Source of the DNA: Euryodendron excelsum
Lineage: Eukaryota; Streptophyta; Magnoliopsida; Ericales; Pentaphylacaceae
Direction of reading: 5' to 3'
Assembly (NCBI GenBank): GCA_033060915.1
Contig: CM065383.1
Coordinates: 12,996,001-13,060,000, forward strand
Length of the DNA: 64,000 bases
The position numbers were made by a program, and so were the translations under genes. The notes under the pieces are model-generated. The model ran no database searches. It saw only the letters and a list, made by a program, of their open reading frames with translations, and was not told where the DNA came from. Below, piece after piece: positions 22,472-31,732 of this stretch (positions are counted from its first letter, which is position 1; each line of letters opens with the position of its first letter).

Positions 22472-23966
22472 GGCAACTACCAAAAGAAGGCAATATATCA
22501 GTAAGATAAGGGCAACAATTTTACCAAGTATAAACAATAGGGATATCCTAGTGCATCATTGTCGTCTCTCCTTTGGGCAGAGAGTGCAACATGCTATGAG
22601 GCCCCTTTCAGATAACCACTATATGAGATCGCCCAAGCATTTGAAAATTGGTCCCCTTTGGGCAGACAATTTTTCAAAACTAGGCACTCTCGAATCAGTT
22701 GCTGAATCAAATCCTTGTCATTAAAATACACAATAACCCCTTTTGGACAGGCGATTGTATGAAATAACACAATAGATACAGTCATATACCATATGTAAGA
22801 AAATCGGATATAATGAATGTACCCCTTTGAGCAGTAGCACCCATTTCAATTCAAAATTCTTATCATAACATCACTTTATGTAAAATTGCCCTATATCACA
22901 TCTAGCATACCAATATGCCTGCAATCACATCCTTATGGGCACGTAACCAAATGCATCCTGTGATCACATATACATTGCCTAAACCGTGTATTAAAACCAT
23001 TTATTGCAATTTCCAACATGAAATGACGATTTTAGGCACCTAAAAGGATTTATAAAAGAGAGTATAATTTTTAGGAATCTAACTAGGGAGAGTACACACT
23101 ACCCACAGTTTCAGAAAGTCAAAAAATATTTTTCCATGAAAAACCAGTGAAAAATGACACACGATTTTCTAGAAATGGCCTAATTTAGCATAAAAATGGT
23201 CTTAATAAATACCAAAAGTTGTCCAAAAAATACAGAAAAATAATTTATGGAATCCTCTCTTTGTGAGGATTAATCTGGAATTTTGCAGGACGCCAGAGGA
23301 GCCTACATGCCCCCACACATGCCTAGCCCGCGAGTGGGGAAAGCACATGGGCGGTGGCTTCATCTTTGACCTGTAGCGAGTGTGGCCTGACCCAGTTCAC
23401 TGGTTTTCGACCCAATTTCTGGAAAAAACAGTCCAACCTTTTTTTCTTCACTAAATATGACATTTTAGGCACAATTTATGCAATTTGACCACATAAACAA
23501 GCTATCTAGACATCAAGGATCACGTTTATGATGGTTTTGAGGGATGAAACACAAGATTTATTGGGTTTCCAAGAACCCTAGTTTCAACTATGGCGGCTAG
23601 GGTTTCAAAACTCAATTTTTTCTAGCATAAACTTGTATAAAAAATTTTGTATGCATCCCAGAAGCAATAATATGTAATCTAATGCAAAGATATACATAAA
23701 ACCATAACATATTGAATGATTTTATCAAAAAATTCAAGTTTTGACCCAAAACTTCAAAACCTTAGATCTATCTTTATAAATTGAGTTAAGTTATGTTCTT
23801 TACATCAAAACGTTCGGTGTTCTGAGAGGAATAAAAGCCCTCAAAAAGAATTTAAAAAGGATCATTGTATTGTCTGGATTAAATCACACAAGTTTCGCGT
23901 TTAATAATTCATAATCGAGTTTAATAGCTTAAAATCACATAATAAGTCCCTAATCCACATATATTA
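22472..23966 (-). other. Untranslated leader of copia element 1
   Basis: About 1.5 kb between the 5' LTR and gag, with no open frame. It contains several GGGCAGA/CCCCTTT(T/G)GG words (near 22572, 22651, 22738, 22823) spaced about 80 bp apart, possibly remains of a short internal repeat. It probably holds the packaging signal, but nothing specific can be shown. Confidence 0.5.
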
Positions 23967-23979
23967 GGCTCTGATACCA
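23967..23979 (-). other. Primer-binding site of copia element 1
   Basis: The minus strand reads TGGTATCAGAGCC two bases after the 5' LTR. This is the classic plant copia site complementary to the 3' end of initiator-methionine tRNA, and it fixes the element's orientation. Confidence 0.95.
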
Positions 23980-23981
23980 CA

Positions 23982-24466
23982 TGTAAGTATAAAATCAATC
24001 ATAAAACATGACCATGAATTATATGTGAATATAGGAACATCGATCTGATTCAAGATTCAAGAAGGATGTGAAACTTACCTATTTGCTCCATGATTGTTTG
24101 ACCTCAATGAAGTAGCGGTTGTAATCGTGAAAACACACATTAGTGGCAAGTCTTTCTCTCTGTACCCACTCTCTATATGACGAAATTTTATGGAAAACAG
24201 TCTGATGATGGGAAAATAGGGGACTTAGCCTTTATATATATTAAAATCCTAGTTACATTGGGCCCCTCCATAAAAAGCTCAATTGACTAACCAAGCCCAC
24301 ACTAAATACTGTCAAACCACATTAATTGAATAGGTACACATTAGCCCATGCATGATAGATCACAACCTTATTAGGCTTACCATGTTTGTCTCATCCAGAC
24401 TTGGGTCCAACCCGTATTAAAAAAATAACCATAATTAATGTTAGCTCAATTTAGAATAGTCTAACA
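23982..24466 (-). repeat. 5' LTR of copia element 1
   Basis: 485 bp, TG...CA on the element strand. A TATATATA box near 24231-24240 is the likely promoter core, firing towards lower coordinates. Outside it is the target duplication CTCAT. Confidence 0.95.
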
Positions 24467-24570
24467 CTCATATCAAATAATAATCAGAATTGCAAAAAAT
24501 CAAAAACAAAAAGATTTCTTTTACCATACAAGTCTAGCAACAGAAGCCCCACCCAAACCTTAAAAGGGCA

Positions 24571-25127
24571 TCTGATAATTCAACAAGTATAGCTGGTCTG
24601 CCCCCCCAATGAACAGACCAGATAAGCTCAGGCTACATCTCCAGGCCCGGACCCTCGAACTCCTTTCCAGACCAGGTCTGCAACAGACTTGGAAGGGCAA
24701 GGCTCCAGCTGTACACCAGGCACTGCCATTAAGGCACCTCGAGATTCTCGCCTGATGAACAACCCCCACGATCCCATGATTGGGACGGTTCCCCCCACAA
24801 CTGGGGGCATGGTCCATGGAGCCTAACATCAAGGCATGACATATCCCCACGATTTTGAACGCATAATCTAAGGGCACAATTGGCTCTCCTAGGAAGGTGC
24901 CCAAGATTCGAGCCAACACTCCTATAAAAAAGGCAGTCATCATCTCCAAAAAGGTACGAGACACATTAACCCTTGAGTATTGTTACTCTACCTATTTATC
25001 TCTAGCCTAACTTTGGCATCAGAGTGTCTTTGGCAAGCACCACACCGGTGTCCTAAGCAGGAGGATCCATCTCCTCAACCGTTCACATCAGAGGTCGGGA
25101 AGGACGTACAAATTCACTGCATCATCA
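24571..25127 (+). repeat. 5' LTR of gypsy element
   Basis: Shared with 34473-35045 from about TCTGATAATT to GCATCATCA. TATAAAAA at 24923-24930 is the likely promoter. The second half also matches the solo LTR at 38262-39257. Open frames inside it on either strand are chance. Confidence 0.92.
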
Positions 25128-25129
25128 GT

Positions 25130-25148
25130 TGGCACCGTTTGTGGGAAC
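25130..25148 (+). other. Primer-binding site of gypsy element
   Basis: TGGCACCGTTTGTGGGAAC starts three bases after the LTR end. It closely resembles the TGGCGCCGT(C/T)TGTGGGAA-type primer sites of plant gypsy elements. I do not assign the priming tRNA. Confidence 0.75.
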
Positions 25149-25529
25149 GACACTTTAGTTGTTTCATGGTCTTGACCCAATCCGGTGCTATATCAATCAG
25201 GCTAGACGAAGCAATGGAGGAACAAAATACCTCCAGGATCGTTGCCTTGGAGTAGCAGATCATCGAAATAATGGCATCTATGAACCAGCTCTGGGGCCCG
25301 AAATCAGGAGTTGGAGAGGAGATTGCCCCCGCCATCGGTGGCACCGGCAGTGGTGGATCCACCACCACTAGAGGACCTGCAGATGCCTATAAACTAGCCG
25401 GCAGCAAGGAACTGAGAAGGCAACGCCGGCGAGGGAGCGAAGGACCCAATGTTTCCTGGGGAAAACCCTCCCCCGAGAGGGGCTTGAACCCACGCCGACG
25501 AAGCCCAGAGCCACATCGCCCAGTCCAAG

Positions 25530-26660
25530 GTGGCGACAGTGGTGCTTCCAGAGCACACCGGCAAAACTCACCCAGTGTGGGACGAGCAGCTAAAGGAGAT
25601 GCAAGCTAAACTGGCTGGGGTGATTGCCGCGGTGAAAGAGAAAGGCCCTAGCACAATAGAAGAACTGGTGAACAGAATTGACATGCCTTTCGCACCAAGA
25701 GTAATGAGGATGCCCTTACCCTCGAAATTCAAAATGCCCACGTTAGAGTCCTTCGATGGCACAAAGGACCCCCTGGACCACCTTGAGACGTATAGAGCCC
25801 TGATGGACCTCTAGGCAGTCCTCGACAAAATCACGTGCAGGGCATTTCCTACCACCCTTAAGGGTCCAGCCTGGATTTGGTTCCACAGGCTTTCCCCTGG
25901 GATGATCGGCAAATTCGTGGACTTGAGCATGTTGTTCGTCAGCCACTATATCGGAAAGCAGAGGCAAATGAGGCCCTCCACTTCCTTGTTCAACACTAAG
26001 CCATGCTAGAAAGAGACCCTACGCGAGTTCGTCACCCGTTTCAACCAGGAGACTCTCTATGTGGATGACCTAGATCAGAAGGTGGCAGTAGCGGCTTTCA
26101 TTGCAGGCGTCAGAACCCACAAGTTCTTGTTCTCCCTGACCAAGGAGGCGCCCAAGACCATGGATGCGCTAATGCTCAAAGCGCAGAAATACATGAACGC
26201 GGAGGACACCCTCAAAGCTAGGGAAGACCAGGAGAGCGCTACTCTCAGCCAGGACAAGAAGAGGACGGTTGAGGAAAAGAAGGATGACATGGCAGTGAAA
26301 GCCCCTAGACTGGCAGAGTAAAAGTCCAGAGCAGAGAGCGATAGGACTAAACCGGCCAGATACAACCAGCACTTTACCCCTCTAAATACTCCTTTGGATC
26401 AAGTGCTCTACGAGATCAAGGGGGATCCAGCGCTGAGATGGCCAGGATGGATGAACTCCCCCCTAGAGAAGAAGCCAACCAACAAGTGGTGCCAATTCCA
26501 CCAAGACCATGGTCACGATACGGAGGACTGTTATGACCTTAAGCAGCAGGTTGAGAACCTGATCAAGTAAGGGAGATTAGGCAAATACATAGCTGGGGGC
26601 AGACGCGACGAGAGGCAAGACCATCCCCCAAGGCAAGCCGAACGAAGAAGTCCAGAGAGG
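25530..26660 (+). pseudogene. Gypsy gag (Tat type)
   Basis: A capsid/nucleocapsid relic. The segment P-L-P-S-K-F-K-M-P with F-D-G-T-K-D-P-L-D-H-L-E (near 25712-25790) is the signature of retrotransposon gag in Tat-like elements. It is followed, after in-frame stops near 25813 and 26008, by F-V-T-R-F-N-Q-E and the A-F-I-A-G-V-R stretch. A zinc finger CQFHQDHGHDTEDC lies near 26488-26530. Further stops are at about 26319 and 26567. The likely start lies in the leader between 25271 and 25530; the open frame at 25271 overlaps in another frame and its status is unclear. The product would assemble particles around element RNA. Confidence 0.85.
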
Positions 26661-26739
26661 GAAGGGCAAAATTAGCACCCCATGGGTGAAATAAGGGTCA
26701 TCTCTAGAGGGTTCGCAGGCGAGGAGAGTCTTTATCTAC

Positions 26740-27430
26740 AAGGAAAAGGCACGCTATGGAGGCTCGGAGCCAGAGAGAAGTCATGTTCGTAGATCGGTCA
26801 GCCAAAAAGTCTAGGGTAGAGTATGACCCCATCACACTCACTGATGAAGAGGCTGGGGCTATATGCTAACCTCACGATGACCCATTGGTCATATCAGCAG
26901 TAGTGTCCAATTTCTTAAGTCGGAAGGTCCTAGTGGACAGTGGTAGCTCGGCAGACATTCTCTTCTTAAAGGCCTTCGAATAATTAAAGGTCGACAGGAA
27001 AAAGTTACAATCGGTCAATTCCCCCCTGGTCGGTTTCACTGGCGACAGAGTTACACCTTTGGGCTCCATATCCCTACTAGTAACGCTAGGAACCGCACCC
27101 TAACAAGCTACCAAGATGGTAACATTCTTAATAGTGGATTGCCCTTCAGCCTACAACATCATTTTGGACAGAACAACCCTCAACGAATTCAAAGCTATAT
27201 CTTTCACCTAGCACTTGAAGGTTAAATTCCCCACATCCCAAGGAGTTAGGGAGGCCAGGGGTGATCAACAGACCGCCAGAGAGTGTTATATAGTATCCCT
27301 CAGAGGGGAGACCAAAAAAGCCATGCTGATTAAGGAGCTGAAGGTTCGAGATGAGGAGGAGATCAGGAGGGGAAAACCAGTAGAAAACTCGAGGAGGTTG
27401 TGGTCGGAGGGCAAGACCAGACTAAGATAG
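26740..27430 (+). pseudogene. Gypsy aspartic protease region
   Basis: The active-site motif [11 protein letters not shown] near 26931-26963 identifies a retropepsin-type protease, which matures the Gag-Pol precursor. Downstream the D-C-P-S-A-Y-N-I-I-L-D stretch (near 27136) is the second conserved block. Stops interrupt at about 26868, 26982 and 27101. The piece 27215-27430 is the linker to RT. The catalytic Asp is kept but the frame is not. Confidence 0.85.
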
Positions 27431-28850
27431 TAAAAATTGGGACGACAGCCTTAGAGGAATTCAAGGAGGGATTGAGGCCTTCCTTAAGAAAAACGTTGAT
27501 GTTTTTGCCTAGTCTCATGTGGACATGCCATGCATCGATACCCGGGTTATTGCCCATCATCTAAACATAGACCCAATGGTAAATCCAGTCAGGCAGAAAA
27601 GGAGGACCTTCGCCCCAGAGCGCAACGAGGTAGTAGCTGATGAAGTTGTGAAATTGATAAGACTTGGCTTCATAAAGGAGGCCCAGTACCCCGCTTGGCT
27701 ATCTAATGTGGTGATGGTCAAAAAGGCAAACGGGAAATGGAGGATGTGCGTGGACTTCACTGATCTGAATAGGGCATGTTCGAGGGATAGCTTCCCATTA
27801 CCCATAATAGATCAACTGGTGGACTCAACGACAGGATATGAGATGCTAACCTTCATAGATGCTTTTTCAAGTTACAACCAGATAAAGATGGCAGAGCACA
27901 ACCAGGAGCATACGGCGTTTGTAACAGACAGAGGTCTGTACTGCTATAAAGTAATGCCTTTCGGCTTCAAGATCGCCGGAGTAACCTACCAGAGACTTGT
28001 CAACCACATGTTCAGCAATCAGATTGGAAGAAACATGGAAGTCTACGTCAATGACATGCTGGTAAAAAGCAAACAGGCCACCAATCACCTGACAAATCTG
28101 GAAGAGACGTTCAAGAACCTATGAACCTATAAGATGAAGCTGAACCCTGCCAAATGTGCCTTTGGAGTAGCGTCTGGCAAGTTCCTAGGGTTCATGGTTT
28201 CCAACCAGGGGATAGAGGCTAACCCCGAAAAAGTCAGAACAATACTAGACATGCAATCCCCAACATCCACCAAGGAAGTCCAAAGATTTACTGGCAGAGT
28301 GACAGCACTGAACAGGTTCGTCTCCAGATCAACAGATAAGTGCTTTTTTTTCTTTAAAATTTTACGTAAAGCTTTCGAGTGGACCCCTGAATGTGAACAG
28401 GCTTTCTAGCAACTCAAGGGATACCTGAGTTCAGTACCATTGTTGAGTTGAACCATAGAAGGTGAAGAACTCTATCTTTACCTCGCTGTGTCAAACACGG
28501 CAATGCGCTCTGCCCTGGTCAGGCAAGAGGAAGGAGTCCAAAAGCCTATTTATTACATAAATAGAGCCCTTAGGGGCGCTGAGGAGCGATACCCCAAGAT
28601 GGAGCTGCTAGCCCTCGCCCTCGTAACTTCAGCACCGAGATTTAGGCCATACTTCCAGGTGCACACCATAGTTGTTATGACAGACCAGCTGTTGAAGAAG
28701 ATCCTCCACAAGCTAGAGACCTCGGGCAGACTAGTCAAATGGTCCATAGAACTCAACCAATTCAACATTCAGTACAGACTAAGACTGGCAATTAAGGGGC
28801 AAGCTGTAGTAGACTTCATCGCTGAATTCACCCACCCAACAACCCACCTT
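27431..28850 (+). pseudogene. Gypsy reverse transcriptase and RNase H
   Basis: RT runs from about 27519. [18 protein letters not shown] (27718 onward) and the block [11 protein letters not shown] are textbook RT fingers and palm. The active-site box reads Y-V-N-D-M at 28043-28057: the first catalytic Asp is Asn, so polymerase activity is lost regardless of the stops. Stops at about 28122 and 28408 split the thumb and the connection. RNase H follows: Y-L-A-V-S at about 28480, then the Y-Y-I-N-R-A-L-R-G-A-E-E-R-Y block. It would copy RNA into cDNA in cytoplasmic particles. Confidence 0.9.
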
Positions 28851-29417
28851 GCTGACAACTCCCTGGAGCCCCAATGGGTACTCAATGTTGACGGCTCCTC
28901 CATTGATAGAGCAAGTGGGGCAGAGGTCATCCTTGTCACACCTGAAGGGCACAAACTTGAATACGCTGTCAAGTTCACCTTCGTAGCCTCAAACAATGAA
29001 GCTGAATATGAAGCCTTGATAGCTGGTCTCCGAATGGCTCGACGAATAGGGGCAGAGCATATCCTGGTACACAGCGACTCTCAACTTGTGGTAGAACAGG
29101 TCCAAGGCGAATATGAAGTCAGGGAAGAGAAAATGCAAGAGTATTGCGAGATGGCTAAAAGCCTGGCCAGAAAATTCTCCAGAATACTATTAGAAAGAGT
29201 GCCGAGACTGCAAAATGAGGAGGTAGATCGACTGACCAGGATATCCTCATTTCAGGAGGATGACCCAAGAGTCCCCATGGAGGTGCTAAATTCGCCAAGC
29301 ATTTGGAGCCCAAAAATACACCAGGTAGAACAAGAAGTAGAGTGGGCAACGCCAATCAGAAACTACTTAGAGCAAGGATCCTTACTAGAGGACAACGTTA
29401 AGGCCAAAAGAATTTAA
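28851..29417 (+). pseudogene. Second (archaeal-type) RNase H domain
   Basis: W-V-L-N-V-D-G-S-S at about 28876 starts a second RNase H fold. It continues with N-N-E-A-E-Y-E-A-L-I-A-G-L (near 28994) and V-H-S-D-S-Q-L-V (near 29070), and so has the acidic residues D, E and D in the expected order. A second RNase H of this kind between the RT-linked RNase H and the integrase is known as a Tat-clade hallmark. This part is uninterrupted within the 309-codon open frame that begins at 28488, and is the best preserved domain of the element. Confidence 0.88.
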
Positions 29418-30570
29418 TACAGAGCCAGCAGATACGCTCTTATCAAAGGCGTTTATACAAAAGAGGACACACCCTACCCTGGCTAAGGTGTGCAGGAAGA
29501 GCAGATGCTGATTATATCATGAGAGAGGTACACAAAGGGGTCTGCGGCAACCACTCAGGAGGGAGAGCTCTAACCAAGAAGATACTCAGAGCAGCCTACT
29601 ACTAGCCCACAATGGAGAATGATGCCCAGGACTTCGTAAGGAAGTGTGACAAGTGCCAAAGATTCTCCAACATCCTAAGGCAGCCGCCCCAGGAGCTGAC
29701 GCCCATCCAGAGCCCTTGGCCTTTCGTCCAATAGGGAATTGACATAGTGGGGGCTTTGTCTTTGGGAAGACCAAGTTCGCGGTGGTGGCTGTAGATTACT
29801 TCACCAAGTGGGTCGAGGTTGAAACGGTCGCCACCATCACTGAGCAAAAAATGAAGAATTTCCTATGGAAGAACATCATATATAGATTCGGGATCCCCAA
29901 GGTAATCATCATAGATAACGGGAAATGGTTCAAGGGCGGTCAGTTCGGTCAGATGTGTTTAGACCTCCAGATCAGCCATCACTTCTCTTCTCCAGAGCAT
30001 CCCCAAGCCAACGGCCAAGTCAAAGTCACTAACCGAACCCTGTTCAACATTATCAAGGCAAAGTTAGAGAAGGCGAAGGGCTTATGGGCAAAGGAACTTC
30101 CCAACATCCTGTGGGCTTACAGAACAATCAAGAGGGTGGCGACAGGGCATACCCCCTTTTCCTTCACGTTTGGAGCAGAAGTAGTCATCCCTGTGGAAAT
30201 AGGTCTGCACAACCCCAGGGTCGAACACTTCAAACCAGAGGCTAACAACGAAGCCCTGTAGCTGAGCCTAGATCTACTCGAAGAAAGAAGATTGCAAGCG
30301 GGTATGGAAGTAGTTGCCTATCAACAGAGGATACACAGGTATCATGACGCCAAAGTGAAACCAAAGGCATTTAAAGCAGGAGATCTAGTACTCAAGAGAG
30401 TCAACCAGTCAACCAGGAAGCTCAGTGACAGCAAACACGGGCCAAATTGGGAAGGACCGTATAAAGTTAAGGGGTTCTCTAGAAAAGGGACATACTGGCT
30501 AACCGGAATGGACAACAAAGACCTCCCCAACCCTTGGCATGCTGAGCACCTAAGAAAGTACTACGTTTGA
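29418..30570 (+). pseudogene. Gypsy integrase
   Basis: The zinc-binding HHCC region is visible near 29531-29660 (H-K-G-V-C-G-N-H and C-D-K-C). The DDE core begins near 29790 with V-D-Y-F-T-K-W-V-E, followed by I-I-D-N-G-K-W-F with the second Asp. At the third position G-Q-V-K-V-T-N-R (near 30021) has Lys in place of the catalytic Glu. Stops lie at about 29602 and 29731, and a frameshift lies near 29760. The C-terminal domain (30292-30570) ends W-H-A-E-H-L-R-K-Y-Y and has no chromodomain. Integrase would insert the cDNA into chromosomes; this copy cannot. Confidence 0.9.
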
Positions 30571-30639
30571 TGTAACCAGCACTCATTAATAAAATTTTTA
30601 CTCTTTGAGGCCCCAAAAATGATGGTCTACTCACGTGAC

Positions 30640-31560
30640 TCATGAAGCACAAGGCTACCAAGAGCAACTGGTCAGTCCTTAAGACTGACTAGACGAGCCG
30701 AAAGGCCACAAGGCTTCTAAGCCCAACTGGCCAGTCCATAAGACTGACCAGACAAGCCGAAAGGTCACAAGGCTACCAAGCCCAACTGGTCAATCCTCAA
30801 GACTGACCAGAAAAGCCGAAAAGTCACAAGGCTTCTAAGCCCAACTAGTCAATCTCAAATAAGCCGAAAGGCTACAAGGCTACTAGGCCCAACTGGTCAG
30901 TCCTCAAGACTGACCAGATAAGTCGAAAGGCCACAAGGCTACTAAGCCCAACTAGTTAGTCCTTAAGACTGACCAGACAAGCCTAAAGGCCACAAGGCTT
31001 CTAAGCCCAACTAGTCAGTCCCAAGACTGACCAGATAAGCCGAAAGGCTACAAGGCTACTAAGCCCAACTGGTCAGTCCTCAAGACTGACCAGACAAGCC
31101 AAAAGGTCACAAGGCTACTAAGCCCAACTGGTCAGTCCTCAAGACTAACCAGACAAGCCGAAAGGCCACAAGGCTACTTAGCCCAACTGGTCAATTCTCA
31201 AGACTGACTAGACAAGCCGAAAGGCGACAAGGCTACTAAGCCCAACTGATTAGTCCTCAAGAATGACCAAACAAGCCTAAAGGTTGCAAGGCTTCTAAGC
31301 CCAACTAGTCAGTCCCCAAGACTGACCAGACAAATCGAAAGGCCACAAGGCTACTAAGCCCAACTAGTTAGTCTCCAAGACTGACCAGACTAGCCGAAAG
31401 GCCACCAGGCTACTAAGTCAAACTAGTTAGTTCTAAAGACTGACCAGACTAGCCAAAAGGCCACTAAGCCAATTTGGTCAGTCCCATGGACGTACAGGTC
31501 AGTCCACAAGACTGACCAGATCGGCTTAGACAATCATAAGGCCATTAAGCCAATTGGTTG
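30640..31560 (+). repeat. 59-bp tandem array, each unit with a hairpin
   Basis: About 15 units of roughly 59 bp follow the integrase stop. A typical unit reads AAGCCGAAAGGCCACAAGGC, then a TACTAAGCCCAACT spacer, then TGGTCAGTC-CTCAA-GACTGACCA. That last part is a perfect 9-bp stem with a 5-base loop, kept in most units. AAGCC...GGC words make weaker pairings. The final units (after 31440) are diverged. Long tandem arrays in the 3' region are known from Tat/Ogre elements. Confidence 0.9.
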
Positions 31561-31732
31561 GTCCCATGCACTTATAGGTCAAGTTAAAGAAAGCAACCAC
31601 AGACATTTGAACAAAAGAACACAGAGCACGAATGAGAGGCAAAAAGGCATTTTTATTAATAGAAGGCAATTACAAAAAAATAAAAAATAAAAAAATGGGA
31701 AAATCTACAAGGGTTTGGGTCTTTTGATAAGC

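Larger units (their letters stand above)
17123..24466 (-). mobile_element. Ty1/copia LTR retrotransposon, complete but degenerate
   Basis: A 7344-bp element on the minus strand. It has two 485-bp LTRs (17123-17607 and 23982-24466) and exact 5-bp target duplications CTCAT on both sides (17118-17122, 24467-24471). A primer-binding site and a polypurine tract sit next to the proper LTRs. The gene order gag, protease, integrase, reverse transcriptase, RNase H is that of Ty1/copia. The frame is broken many times. Counting by hand, the two LTRs differ at roughly 55-60 positions (about 12%), which makes this an old insertion. Confidence 0.97.

Noticed and set aside
24560..24964. 134-codon minus-strand frame in the gypsy LTR, and its partners at 34550-34882 and 38704-39124
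   Set aside because: These are antisense readings of LTR sequence. Similarity among them only reflects the shared LTR.
30640..31560. CRISPR-like array
   Set aside because: The units are contiguous 59-bp tandem repeats without variable spacers and lie inside a plant retrotransposon.
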